A DNA stretch of 33,438 bases from Chara braunii (GCA_003427395.1 BFEA01000011.1:414626-448063); one strand, 5' to 3'; numbered from the stretch's first letter, positions 1 to 9,098 are shown. Program-made: numbers and translations. The notes: generated by a model from the sequence alone, not told the origin.

Positions 1-580
1 CTGTCCCACCCGCTTTCCCATTGTCACCATTTCATCTCTGCCATAACCGCTCCATCGCCACCATCTCCCCTACGAGCTTCGTAGTGCCCTCGATGTGTTT
101 CTGTCCGCCTACGTGCGGACTCATCAGGAGGTGAGATCCGAAGATCCCGTAGCTCTCATACAGCAAAGGCCCTGCTGTCTGTCCTAAATACATTGTTCCC
201 CCCACCCCGTTTCCCTTGGCCCCAGGTTACGCGGCTGCAGCGTTTCAAGATTCATTTTTTTAAACGGGAATCGTATTTCAAGAAATTATGGACTCACCGC
301 CAGATGCAAGCCGCCGACTTTCATTCAGTCTTTCTTTCCGTTTTTTTTTCCGTTTTTTTTTTTGCTCGGGTACCCCCGGTCTTTACGAGCTGGTCCCACA
401 GTGTTTATCCTATAGTAGGACCGCAAACGGTTGTTCCCTCCCTTCATTAAACACTACCTAGCCTACCCCCAGCCTATTTGTGCGTCCCCTCGAAGCCCCT
501 TGCACCACCTTTAGTACCTTCAGTACACACAGCAGACTATAGTCACCGACAACCTTGACCAACTTGGCCAGGGCACCAAG
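1..580 (-). repeat. Pseudo-LTR copy 1 (3' end of the Penelope-like element)
   Basis: This stretch aligns base by base with 5109-5690, with only scattered substitutions and small indels (for example in the T-tracts near 345-363). On the minus strand it contains the end of the RT reading frame (stop near 458), an untranslated tail and a hammerhead-like core. The window begins inside or at the edge of the repeat, so its outer end cannot be placed. Confidence 0.9.
60..140 (-). ncRNA. Hammerhead-ribozyme-like core, copy 1
   Basis: On the minus strand CTGATGA (121-127) is followed by a perfect 6-bp stem II (GTCCGC / GCGGAC) with loop ACGTAG, then AGAAAC (97-102). A canonical hammerhead has GAAA directly after stem II, so one extra A is present. 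A possible GUA cleavage triplet lies at 71-73. The bases after it (GGGGAGA) can pair with the CTCACCTC strand before CTGATGA to give a stem I with a 1x1 internal loop. Stem III would be short with a large loop, and a competing hairpin (CTACGA AGC TCGTAG) overlaps the triplet. Activity is unproven. Confidence 0.5.
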
Positions 581-862
581 CGAGACCTCCGGGGCGTAGC
601 CCCGGAGGTTTGCTTCCCACACAGCATATGCAATAGATCCGACCACCAATGCTTGACTAGACGTCGATGACCACAGTCTCTTCAAAGTTGCCGCCAAAGC
701 GGTCTTCTTGGTCTTCTTCTCTGTGTAGGAGCAGTAGTCCTACATGGTTTGATACCTCAGTCTCGCTTCCTCTCTCAGTGACTTCAAATTCTTAGTCTCT
801 GGTACATACAGCAGTCTTAGAGGATTCTCCAACACGTACATTGTTCCTCCAAGGAAATGCCA
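458..862 (-). pseudogene. C-terminal part of the Penelope-like RT, cut off by two amber codons
   Basis: The reading frame continues directly from the RT ORF after its TAG. It gives a block containing FLGG and YVPETKNL, then a second TAG close to 740, then about 90 residues ending at 458. FLGG-like sequence after the catalytic core is usual in Penelope-type RTs, where the thumb region begins, so the stops probably truncate a once longer protein. The same frame is preserved in the truncated copy at 5109-5690. Confidence 0.65.
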
Positions 863-2206
863 CTAATCCTTGGACTCGTCCTTTTTTATCAGATGCAGAT
901 TGTTGTCATAGCTCGACTCCAGCGCCTGGAACAGTCGGTCCCCCTGTTCTTTATCCACCTCGCCTCCCTCGGGTCGTCTTCCCACAATAACGGTAATGTC
1001 ATCAACTATCCTCCACCCCCCAATCAGTCTCCGATCACTGCCCAATCCCGACAGAAAATTGAACTCGGCCATCGCACATGTAATGGTGGCCTGAACTGGG
1101 CTTGTAGATTTTCCCATTGGGATCCCTGCCACCTGTCTCCTGATCTCCTCCCCACACGTGATGTAGGCATGCTTCAGGTCAAAATTCACCATGCCCAACA
1201 TGAGCTTGAAGTTAATTCCCGCATATCCGTCAGTCTTTTTACACGTTTTACTCAAAACGCACATCTTCCCTCTCCTGGAAACCTTCACTTGTTTCCATTC
1301 CCTGTTTGCATACCAAACTAGAAGCTGCCATACTGCCTTCCGCACTGCTGCATGCGGAATCCGAGTAAACATATCTTTAATATCGTAACATCTCCCCTCC
1401 GCCCTTGTACATTGTGCTTCCGTCAATCTCTTCGTAGTTGCCTGCAATCGCGCCGGTAGCTCTTGAATTGAATTCAGGTAGAATGATTGTTTAGCAGGAA
1501 ACATCTTCATCAAATAATGTAGTGCCCTGGCTAATCTTTTTTTAGCTTGCCCAGCGGGATCTCCGGTTGCCGGTGCGATCGGTCTCCATCTCGTCAAATC
1601 TTTATCCTTCGGGATCACATATGCCCGACCTATCCGCCCGTCCTTTTTCCACTCAGCCACCCTCTGCAGGCCTTCCCCCTCGAAATGTCTCCTTGCCTCC
1701 ATCAGCACCTCTTTTTCTCCTGCTTCCACCCGGGCATAGTCCGCATTCCAGGCAAACACCTTCCCGAAGGCGTGTCGATACAGTATCGGGCAGAGCATAG
1801 CCGTATCCCCTTGATTTCGGTCGATTGGGGCCAAAACGAAACCCGAAAAACGCTTCGCCCAGCTTGCCACTGCTGCCTCACTCCATGCTCCATTCTCCCC
1901 TGTCTCATTACTCCCATTCAGAAAGCCACCCATAGGAACAGTCACCTCTTCAGGTCGGCTATTCAGATGATTCGTAGCCACAAGAATAGCCTGCGTGCAG
2001 TACTCATCACATTTCTCCTGCGTATTACACGTCACGTTCTTGGCATTCCTCACAAAATCCGGGATATCCGACAGGTCCGAGACACGGGTCATCACGTGTC
2101 CTCCTATCGTAGGTAGCCCCGATCCTCGACATGTGCACGCCTGTTCCTTCACGTTTGCGTATTGTGAGTGTGGATGATTTCTCCCACCATCCTGCTTCGA
2201 CACCAT
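863..2206 (-). CDS. Reverse transcriptase of the Penelope-like element
   Basis: This 447-residue frame copies element RNA into DNA at the target. A CxC motif (C24-T-C26) and a GGHVMT segment form the linker typical of elements with an N-terminal endonuclease. FVLAPIDRNQG (about 123-133) and the WRPI block (about 207-210) lie in the fingers. Motif A is YDIKDMFTRIPH (catalytic Asp near 275), motif B is GIPMGKSTSP (361-370) and motif C is RIVDD (about 399-403). All three catalytic aspartates are present. The frame overlaps the endonuclease frame by 58 bp in a different phase, so the ATG at 2206 may be an artefact of a frameshift in one original polyprotein. It ends early at a TAG after LIKKDESKD. 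The RT class is clear; activity is doubtful. Confidence 0.85.
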   Translation of the reverse strand: MVSKQDGGRNHPHSQYANVKEQACTCRGSGLPTIGGHVMTRVSDLSDIPDFVRNAKNVTCNTQEKCDEYCTQAILVATNHLNSRPEEVTVPMGGFLNGSNETGENGAWSEAAVASWAKRFSGFVLAPIDRNQGDTAMLCPILYRHAFGKVFAWNADYARVEAGEKEVLMEARRHFEGEGLQRVAEWKKDGRIGRAYVIPKDKDLTRWRPIAPATGDPAGQAKKRLARALHYLMKMFPAKQSFYLNSIQELPARLQATTKRLTEAQCTRAEGRCYDIKDMFTRIPHAAVRKAVWQLLVWYANREWKQVKVSRRGKMCVLSKTCKKTDGYAGINFKLMLGMVNFDLKHAYITCGEEIRRQVAGIPMGKSTSPVQATITCAMAEFNFLSGLGSDRRLIGGWRIVDDITVIVGRRPEGGEVDKEQGDRLFQALESSYDNNLHLIKKDESKD

Positions 2207-3357
2207 GTAACCCGCAATCGACTCTTAATCAAGTTCGTCGCTGCCTGATCCTCCACGCACTTCGTAACCACTCCTTCAGTTGCCACTCTGATCTTCTTCT
2301 TAACAATCCTCCTGTCGTACATTATCTTAACCTGAACCCTCCTTCTTATCCCCACGTTCGTCTTCTTCCGCATGGCCCGATCAATTTTCAACCGCAGGTC
2401 ATTCTTCGTTTTTTTGTCACCTAAAAATCCCGCAGCCCGATATAGCCCCACCAACTGGTTCGTGGATCTTGTTACCGGCTGTGTCGCCAGGGAAGGCTTC
2501 TTCAGAATCTCGCGCAGCTCCTGAACCCGCTTTGAAGTAGTCGTTGGTGTCCTGTTTATCCCAACCAACATAATAGTCGCCCCATGTCGCAAATTTCCTT
2601 TCGCCGCTTTCAGTTTCTTTAAAGTCCCGTGTACGCGAACCTTTGTCATTCCATACATGCTCTTGAGCTTCTTCCATCCATCGGTCCAAATCTTCCCTTT
2701 TTGGAAAATCACCCTTCGATCTGTCTTCTTATCCCTCTTCCATTCTTCTCCAAGCCAGGACAGGAAAGAAGTCCGTGGTGGTTCGTTCTCGCCATTCTTG
2801 AAACTCACTGCGGTCTTCACCTCCGTTTGTGTCGTCTTCAGCTTTTTCCTCTCACGCCTTCCTTTCCTTTTCCTGCACTTCGTCCCTTGTTTGCATCCCT
2901 TCGTATTACATATGTTCAGACTTGGAGAGAAATCCTTGATGGTATGTAACTCGAAAGCCCGATCGTCCATCTCATCGACGTGACGTACCGGTAATATCAT
3001 AAAATTTCCCATCCCCGAGTGCCGCATCCACCGATACAGCTTCGGGGATTGACCGATCGCGTCTGTGTTCGCATTACTCAGGTGCTCTCTCCATCTCTGC
3101 ATCAGCGGTCGTACTGTACTGCCTACGTACGTCTTCTTCGACCAGGGGCTACCGATCACGTATACGCCCGGCCGTGTCAGATCCACCATATCGACCACAC
3201 CTTCCGATCTAGCGACGTACTTCTCCAACCATGGGATTTGTCCACGCAGAGTAAGCATTAGCGTAGTGATGGTAATAACCTTCTCGACTTCATTCATAAG
3301 CTCGTTTCTCCTGCCCTGCCCCCAAAGGGCCGACCGCTTCCTCAAATGGGAGTTCAA
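2149..3357 (-). CDS. GIY-YIG endonuclease of the Penelope-like element
   Basis: This 402-residue frame carries a GIY-YIG nuclease that would nick target DNA to prime reverse transcription. The two signature segments are GVYVIG (64-69) and TYVGST (76-81). They are followed by QRWREH with the usual Arg and His (about 87-92), and by AFELHTIKDFSPSLN, whose Glu matches the metal-binding position. A Lys/Arg-rich stretch (GCKQGTKCRKRKGRRERKK) and a basic C-terminal half follow. I do not see a clear CCHH finger, which fits Chlamys rather than Naiad elements. The open frame actually extends upstream to 3396, directly after the TGA of the gag ORF and in the same phase. Readthrough could therefore supply the start, and the ATG at 3357 is only the first internal one. 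Confidence 0.85.
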   Translation of the reverse strand: MNSHLRKRSALWGQGRRNELMNEVEKVITITTLMLTLRGQIPWLEKYVARSEGVVDMVDLTRPGVYVIGSPWSKKTYVGSTVRPLMQRWREHLSNANTDAIGQSPKLYRWMRHSGMGNFMILPVRHVDEMDDRAFELHTIKDFSPSLNICNTKGCKQGTKCRKRKGRRERKKLKTTQTEVKTAVSFKNGENEPPRTSFLSWLGEEWKRDKKTDRRVIFQKGKIWTDGWKKLKSMYGMTKVRVHGTLKKLKAAKGNLRHGATIMLVGINRTPTTTSKRVQELREILKKPSLATQPVTRSTNQLVGLYRAAGFLGDKKTKNDLRLKIDRAMRKKTNVGIRRRVQVKIMYDRRIVKKKIRVATEGVVTKCVEDQAATNLIKSRLRVTWCRSRMVGEIIHTHNTQT

Positions 3358-3390
3358 TGTCTCCCCCAGGGCGCGAGTCGTAGGGGGCGC

Positions 3391-3402
3391 AGGTAGTCAG
3401 CT
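3391..3402 (-). promoter_or_regulatory. Possible UGA CUA stop-readthrough site joining gag and endonuclease
   Basis: The gag frame ends AGC TGA CTA CCT (TGA at 3399-3397). UGA followed by CUA is a well-known leaky stop context in viral and cellular genes. The codons after the TGA stay open in the same phase into the GIY-YIG frame, so about 5% readthrough would give a gag-endonuclease fusion. This is inferred from context only. Confidence 0.5.
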
Positions 3403-4653
3403 CGACTCCTGCTCCTTCTTCTTCGCTGCTGACTTCAGAGTGACCCTTGGCGGTGCAGACTTCACCGATGATCTCGTTCCCTGGGTGCTTTCCTTCCGAT
3501 TCGGTCCCCGAACATCTTCGTCGAGCCTTACCGTTGCCTGTTCACTATCATCTTCTGTTCCCTCGTTCTCTTCGAAGCCTTCGTACGCCAGCATGACCTG
3601 CTCCCTTGCCAACACGTCGATGATTTCAGGCTTCTTTGTATATCGGATCCCCTTCTTCTGACAAATCTTCCTCAGTAGAAAAACCTTCTTTGAAGATAGT
3701 ATCTTCTGCGTAGACAAACAATAGTCTATAATTCCTTCCCTGAAACATTTTGCGGCCAAACCTTTATGTCCGTTCTCCATTGGAGTCTTGGGCTCTTCAC
3801 CTTGCTGTTCGTTGTTGTTGTACGGAACTCCAAATCTCAAGCCTCCCGTTCTTGGCGGACTTCGCTCTTCAAAACCAGCGCCTATGTCATTCGCGTTTCG
3901 CAGCGCATCGTCCTCTTTTCTGTAGTTACACCTCGCCCTTTGCCTCGAAGACTCGCCCCTTTCCGTAGTATGATTGCCATTCTTAACCGGTATTTTCTCT
4001 TTCTCTTTCCCCCTCTCTTTCTCTTTCATCCCCTTCGCCTTCTCCTTCGTCTTCTTTGCTTTCTTCTTCTCCTTCAGTCTTTTTATGGCTCTCCGTAGCT
4101 CTTCCTCAGAGTCGGATCTATCACTCTCCGAGGATTCTGTGGTCTCTCCTTCCGACTCCGACGAGGATGAAAACCGAAGGCGCGTCCTCTTTCTTGACGA
4201 CCTCGCTAGTGTATCGGTCTTACTCACGCTCCGCTTCTTAGTTCCGTCGACCCTCGCTCTTGCCTCATCGGCCCTTGCCTTTGCCTCCTCCGCTCTCACC
4301 TTTGCTGCCGCCGCGGCTTCTTCTGCTTTTCTCGTTTGGTTTCGCCATTTCTCCTCCAGTCCGGCCTCCAGTTGTAAGCGCATCTCCTCGGTCCTACACA
4401 TCAGGTCTTGCTCACGCCTTCTCTCGTTTTCTTCTTGTATCCTCCGATGTTCCTCCTCCCTTCTTCGTTCCTCCGCCTCCCGCCTTTCCTGTAGTACTTG
4501 TCTGTAGTACTGTCGCATTCCATCGAGCTCACTATCGTCGCTCTTTCCTCTTTTTGTCCAACAGTCCCTCGAGTAATGGCCCGGCTTTCCACAGGTGTAG
4601 CATATGATCGACTGTCTTCCTCCCAAACCACCTCCGCTCGCGACGTAGCCCAC
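3397..4653 (-). CDS. Gag-like CCHC zinc-knuckle / coiled-coil protein of the Penelope-like element
   Basis: This is a likely RNA-binding structural protein. A zinc knuckle of form C-x2-C-x4-H-x4-C (CYTCGKPGHYSRDC) lies at about residues 18-31. A long Glu/Arg/Ala-rich coiled coil (about 45-140), Ser/Glu- and Lys-rich low complexity, and a C-terminal segment around KVFLLRKICQKKGIRYTKKP that resembles a SAP helix-turn-helix follow. The frame opens at a GTG (4651-4653), but it is preceded in phase by an amber codon (4669-4671). Before that lies a Gly-rich stretch starting at an ATG (4786-4788), so the original protein was probably about 45 residues longer. The stop is TGA followed by CTA, in frame with the endonuclease. 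Such an ORF is not standard for Penelope-like elements. Confidence 0.7.
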   Translation of the reverse strand: MGYVASGGGLGGRQSIICYTCGKPGHYSRDCWTKRGKSDDSELDGMRQYYRQVLQERREAEERRREEEHRRIQEENERRREQDLMCRTEEMRLQLEAGLEEKWRNQTRKAEEAAAAAKVRAEEAKARADEARARVDGTKKRSVSKTDTLARSSRKRTRLRFSSSSESEGETTESSESDRSDSEEELRRAIKRLKEKKKAKKTKEKAKGMKEKERGKEKEKIPVKNGNHTTERGESSRQRARCNYRKEDDALRNANDIGAGFEERSPPRTGGLRFGVPYNNNEQQGEEPKTPMENGHKGLAAKCFREGIIDYCLSTQKILSSKKVFLLRKICQKKGIRYTKKPEIIDVLAREQVMLAYEGFEENEGTEDDSEQATVRLDEDVRGPNRKESTQGTRSSVKSAPPRVTLKSAAKKKEQESS

Positions 4654-4788
4654 GCCTCCATTTCCATTCTAGTTTCCCCCTTCGTAGCTCCCTCCCCCCT
4701 GGTTTCCCCCATCGCTTCCCCCGGAGTTCCCGTAACCTCCTCCTCCCGGTCCTCCGGGTCCCTGTCCTCCGCCCGGTCCGCCGTACAT

Positions 4789-5108
4789 CCCACTCTTCTA
4801 GAGAAGCCATGTCACTGACTATGTAACTATATGTGGGAAATATCTCCTTACTCGCTAAGCTCTGATTATTGACCTCGCCCCGACTACACACACACTGCGT
4901 CCTGAGACAGTCACTTACCCGTATGTAGACATAGCCACCGTGAAGTTCACGGCACTCCTAATTACAATGCGCCTCCGAGTGAACGTAGACTGCGGCCAAC
5001 ACAGCCCATGCAGCGACACGATTACGGCAGAACCAGATTGATATTACATTCTCTCCACCTGAGAACCCCTCATGTAGTTATACACAAAAGCTCTCACCTC
5101 CTCTTCCC
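4789..5108 (-). other. 5' leader of the Penelope-like element
   Basis: This is about 320 bp between the pseudo-LTR and the first ATG of the gag frame. It has no coding signal and several in-phase stops, including a TAG directly before the ATG. It is probably transcribed leader; no promoter motif stands out. Confidence 0.45.
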
Positions 5109-5685
5109 CTGTCCCACCCGCTTTCCCATTGTCACCATTTCATCTCTGCCATAACCGCTCCATCGCCACCATCTCCCCTACGAGCTTCGTAGTGCCCTCG
5201 ATGCGTTTCTGTCCGCCTACGTGCGGACTCATCAGGAGGTGAGATCCGAAGATCCCGTAGCTCTCAGACAGCAAAGGCCCTGCTGTCTGTCCTAAATACA
5301 CTGTTCCCCCCACCCCGTTTCCCTTGGCCCCAGGTCACGCGGCTGCAGCGTTTCAAGATTCATTTTTTTAAACGGAAATCGTATTTCAAGAAATTCTGGA
5401 CTCACCGCCAGATGCAAGCCGCCGACTTTCATTCAGTCTTTCCTCCCGTTTTTTTCCCGTTTTTTTTTTTGTTGCTCGGGTACCCCCGGTCTTTACGAGC
5501 TGGTCCCACAGTGCTTATCCTATAGTAGGACCGCAAACGGCTGTTCCCTCCCTTCATTAAACACTACCTAGCCTACCCCCAGCCTATTTGTCCGTCCCCT
5601 CGAAGCCCCTTGCACCACCTTTAGTACCTTCAGTACACACAGCAGACTATAGTCACCCACAGCCTTGACCAACTTGGCCAGGGCA

Positions 5686-5690
<5 letters not shown>
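5109..5690 (-). repeat. Pseudo-LTR copy 2 (5'-truncated upstream element copy)
   Basis: This is the second copy of 1-580, in the same orientation. Similarity stops abruptly at GGGCACCAAG (5681-5690), where an (AG)n tract begins, while copy 1 continues into RT coding sequence. That is what a 5'-truncated element lying upstream of a complete one should look like. It still encodes the last 35 or so residues of the RT frame. Confidence 0.9.
5168..5248 (-). ncRNA. Hammerhead-ribozyme-like core, copy 2
   Basis: This is the same structure as in the first pseudo-LTR, with CTGATGA at 5229-5235, an identical stem II and loop, and AGAAACG at 5204-5210. One change relative to copy 1 (GAAACG rather than GAAACA) adds a third possible stem III pair (ACG/CGU). 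Both copies keep stem II and the extra A, so the form is shared by the family and is not a random mutation in one copy. Confidence 0.5.

Positions 5691-5757
<67 letters not shown>
5685..5757 (+). repeat. (AG)n microsatellite at the 5' junction of the Penelope-like element
   Basis: A pure AG run of about 68 bp starts at the last base shared by the two pseudo-LTRs. It is probably the target tract into which the truncated copy was inserted. Confidence 0.9.
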
Positions 5758-5759
<2 letters not shown>

Positions 5760-5764
5760 CCTCC

Positions 5765-5953
5765 CTGTTGTTTCTTTTTCTTTCTTCTTTTCTTGTTTTT
5801 TGAAGTGGTATCTCGTTTTTTGTTTTTTGGGTTATTTTAATTTCTAAGGAAAAAGAGCTCCTACCGGTCCTTCAAGTCCCCGACCCCCGAAAATCGTGGC
5901 GCGTTAACGACCGCGACTTTTTTTTCTAGCTGGCGAGGTACTGGTGGTTTAAG
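5765..5953 (-). repeat. Dispersed repeat terminus, copy 1
   Basis: Read on the minus strand, this begins TTAAACCACCAGTACCTCG (5953-5935) and runs through TTTTCGGGGGTCGG into an AT-rich poly-purine/pyrimidine tract. The same start and the same internal GGGGGTCGG block occur at 22021-21945, and a related start occurs at 28714. This implies a family of dispersed elements with a conserved terminus. The element type is unknown. Confidence 0.5.
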
Positions 5954-8055
5954 TTCAATTTTCTTCATCAATAACCGTAGTCACAGCCTGATGCATCGCA
6001 CCTGCACCTGGTTTCACATCATGGTGTCCACAAGGATGAGGAGAGTGCAGCGAATAGCTCATAAGCATTCCTGCTACAGGCTGCGCACCCTTGCCCTCAT
6101 GGCAAATCAATGAGTGTGGCTAAGGGCACTCTCGAGGGGCACACCTCAAATTTCTCGAATTTTTGTTGTTCTAGAGCACTCCCAATTTTTTTGGGCGGTT
6201 GGGGAGTGGTGTGTCGAGGCCAAAGGACTGTGCAGCTCACTCCTCAGACATCGCTTGTGTAGTACGGTAAATGTGGTTCACTCGAGGCTCGTTTCGTTCT
6301 CCTGCCTTTCCAGGGACATTCACCGTATCGCTGTGAACCGAGGTTCCTCTTTCTTTTTTAATTTAATTTAGCGCGAGGGCCTTGAGGCATCATCATCGAC
6401 GAATTGACCTCCCCCTCGATTACGTGATGATGAATGAAGTTTGATTTGAATGTTCCCTCAGGCAATTCAGAGCTTGCATCCGCCGATCACCAGTTAAATG
6501 GGTGCACCAGCCATATGGGCCACTTCGGAGGGGCCTTTGGGCCAGTCTTACGGGTCCACCCCTTGTGCGCTACATTGCATTGGTGTCGCCGGGAGTGCAG
6601 TCAGACTGTCAGTCCCTGTCCTCGTTTTTTGGGAGGGGGAGATCTTTCTGGACAGCGAAAGGCGCGGAAGCAGGAGCTGGTGACAGGCGGGCTGGGTGTG
6701 CGGATGGGGTGTCTGTGATGGCGTCTGATGGAATATGACCAGTCTGATTAGCAACAGACAGATGGCAGGTCTGGCCAGGTCAGTGCAGGCGGGAAACTGA
6801 CACCGCAACTTGACCACTGAAGAGGAAGAGTCCAGTGCAGTTCCCAGGCTACTTCAGCCATGCCAGCAGGCAGCCCACTCTGCTGCGCGTGCCTGCGGCA
6901 TTGGCTCTCTGGTTCTCTGGCCTTCACGGCTCTGGTTCTGACGCGCGCTCTCTTCACGAGACTCTCGTGTCGCTCCGCTGGCGGCTTGTCGGGCTGTACT
7001 GGTAGTGGCGGGATCATCACGTCAGCACGGGAATCACATGGAGTCAGAAATGCAGTCGGGCGGGGATCGCTGGAGAATCAGAAACGCAGCAGCAGTATCG
7101 TAGACCCTCCTCCCTTGCGCTTCCGTCGCCCCAGTCATACGCCCGCAAACGCTCACTGTACTGTAAAGGTGGGGAATGTCGTGCCTGCGGTTTGGCATGT
7201 GGCTTTCGTAGCGGCTTCTTCCTTGTGTGTAGAGTCTCCATGCGCCTCATCCTTCTCTCACTTGCGGCTCGCGCTCGCCCTCTCGCTCACGCATCGTATC
7301 ATCTCCAGCTCAGCCGCGTCGTGCATAGGATAGCAGTGCATCGCAGTGAGTTCTGACAGGCGTGTTTTGTTGTAGCGTGCGAGGAGGGCAGACGAGGCGA
7401 GCACGCGGACGAAGGAGCGGACGAAAGTGTGGATGAGTCTGTTTTGTGCTTGTTTGTGGTCGGCCGTGTGTCCGGTGCGCCTCAATCGCCACATTCATTT
7501 CCCGCAAGAGGAGTGCGTGTTTACTTCCGTGGTGCTTTGTAGGGCGGGAGGTGTTCGTCTCCCCGCGTGCTAATCTGCTGATTTGTCACGGTTACGAGAG
7601 GGAATAGGCCTATGGCAAGGGACAAATGTAGCAAGATTGTACTCGAGCTGCGCTCTGTCATTCGCGAACCATTAGAGAGTGGTCGCAAAAGCGCACCGTT
7701 TGCTTAGAGCCGAGTTCGAGTGGAATTGCGTAGTAGGGTGAGCCACTCACACCTGCGTCGCGGAGCAACGGGTTAAGCGGAAGCGTTGCGGCGAGGACGA
7801 CTTTGGTTAGGGCCGCTGCACAACGCCACCCCCAGCTTTGTCAATAATCGTGTTCGGGGACCAGTGGAGAACGCGAGTGATCGCCGTAGCTGCTAAGAGC
7901 ACGGAGTCCTGGTGGCCATTGTAGGGGCACTGAGCGGAGTTTCTCGCAGGAACAGAGTATTACTCACAGAAACTTAACGAAGCAACTGGGAAGGAATGAG
8001 AACAGGCAAAGCCAGGGTGTGAGGCACGGAGTGTCTCGTCTTGGGGTGCGGTTGT

Positions 8056-8059
<4 letters not shown>
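5954..8059. other. Gene-poor stretch, no supported gene
   Basis: Open frames here are short, overlap on both strands and show no recognisable domain. The second half is GC-rich and could be promoter or distal leader of the CCCH gene downstream, but no TATA box or splice pattern is convincing. Confidence 0.5.
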
Positions 8060-8093
<34 letters not shown>

Positions 8094-8094
8094 N

Positions 8095-8165
<71 letters not shown>
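8060..8165 (+). repeat. Compound (GT)n-N-(GA)n microsatellite
   Basis: A GT run of about 34 bp is followed by a single undetermined base (8094) and about 70 bp of GA. The N lies exactly at the switch point, so the true length is probably uncertain in the assembly. Confidence 0.95.
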
Positions 8166-8167
<2 letters not shown>

Positions 8168-9027
8168 TCTGCGTAGGGCACAGGACAGGTCTGTCGTGTG
8201 GTGAACGGAGAGTCTGAATGCTGGCGTGGTGGGATTGAAAGACTGAGAGTGCGAGTGAATCTCTAGTGCGTTGCGCTGTTTTTCTCAACCCTCCACCCTG
8301 CTCCCCTCTTTCTCCTCTGTTCCGTACTCCTGTTTCATGCTAGGCTCCTGCGTCAAAGATTCGTGCGATTCAGGATTATCACTCTTTCCTCTCCCTTTAT
8401 TTTTTCGGTTCCTTTTTCTTAAATCTGTTCTTGATCTTTGACAGCAATGGTTCTAATTTCACTGTCCTACGTTGTGAACGTCCTGTGACATGTTCAACGG
8501 GAAAGCATATTTTTCTGATTTCTGCTTTCGTGATAAAGGGCTAGCGAAAAATTCGCTTATCTGCATCTTGCCGTGTCTTCTGCATTGATTTCTTCCGTGC
8601 GGCATTCGTACAGGTGGAGGCAACGTGTCCTCACGTAAGTCGTTTGCGGTACGAAATAATGTACATATATATGTGACGATATATGATTGTCTGTGATTGT
8701 CTGTGAGTCCGATTTGAAGTTACCTCGCTTCCATGATTTAGTCGACTTTATGAATCAATTTCGTCGATCATAGGCTGTCGTTCCGTACTAAGCATTCGCC
8801 GGCCTTAGAGGGAGGGATTGCCGCTATCTCCATTACGCAGTCTTTGTCCATTTTATGGTAGGGTTCCTTCTCTACCTGCCGTGCTACTCATTCTTTAGTG
8901 CAATGTAATTCTTTGGTCGACAACCTTCTAAAGCAGTGTAGCCTATACAAACCGAACGTACTCACGTGCTTGAGTGCTCGTGGTCGTCTTGCCGTGTGTA
9001 TGTGTGTGAGACAGTCACAGAGAGAGA
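8166..9027. other. Non-coding stretch upstream of the CCCH gene
   Basis: No coding frame is supported. A good splice-donor-like sequence (ACGTAAGT, near 8633-8640) follows a GC-rich stretch and could end a 5' untranslated exon, but no matching acceptor can be fixed from sequence alone. Confidence 0.35.
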
Positions 9028-9043
9028 CAAACACACACACACG

Positions 9044-9096
<53 letters not shown>
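9028..9096 (+). repeat. Compound (CA)n(GA)n microsatellite
   Basis: A CA run (9028-9060, with a few interruptions) passes directly into an AG run (9061-9096). Confidence 0.9.

Positions 9097-9098
<2 letters not shown>

Larger units (their letters stand above)
1..5690 (-). mobile_element. Penelope-like retroelement with N-terminal GIY-YIG (Chlamys-like), partial tandem
   Basis: On the minus strand the order is leader (about 5108-4789), CCHC gag-like ORF, GIY-YIG endonuclease, CxC linker, reverse transcriptase and 3' end. The last 580 bp (1-580) recur almost identically at 5109-5690. The window therefore holds one near-complete unit preceded by a 5'-truncated copy, which is the tandem pseudo-LTR arrangement known for Penelope-like elements. 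Endonuclease placed before RT, joined by a CxC motif, is the permuted architecture described for the Naiad/Chlamys clade, and Chlamys elements are known from green algae and spike mosses. The truncated copy ends directly in (AG)n, in keeping with the reported microsatellite insertion bias. Decay is visible as a frame change between endonuclease and RT, two amber codons in the RT C-terminus and one amber in gag. The 3' end lies at or beyond position 1, so the outer boundary is unknown. Confidence 0.85.

Noticed and set aside
3065-4507. Plus-strand frames of 110-198 residues opposite the Penelope-like ORFs
   Set aside because: They are antisense shadows of the gag-like and endonuclease frames, with Ser/Leu/Phe-rich composition and no motif.
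1-5690. Interpretation as an LTR retrotransposon because of the 580-bp direct repeats
   Set aside because: RT motifs and the GIY-YIG domain are of Penelope type, there is no protease or integrase, and the repeats contain coding sequence. Pseudo-LTRs explain them better.
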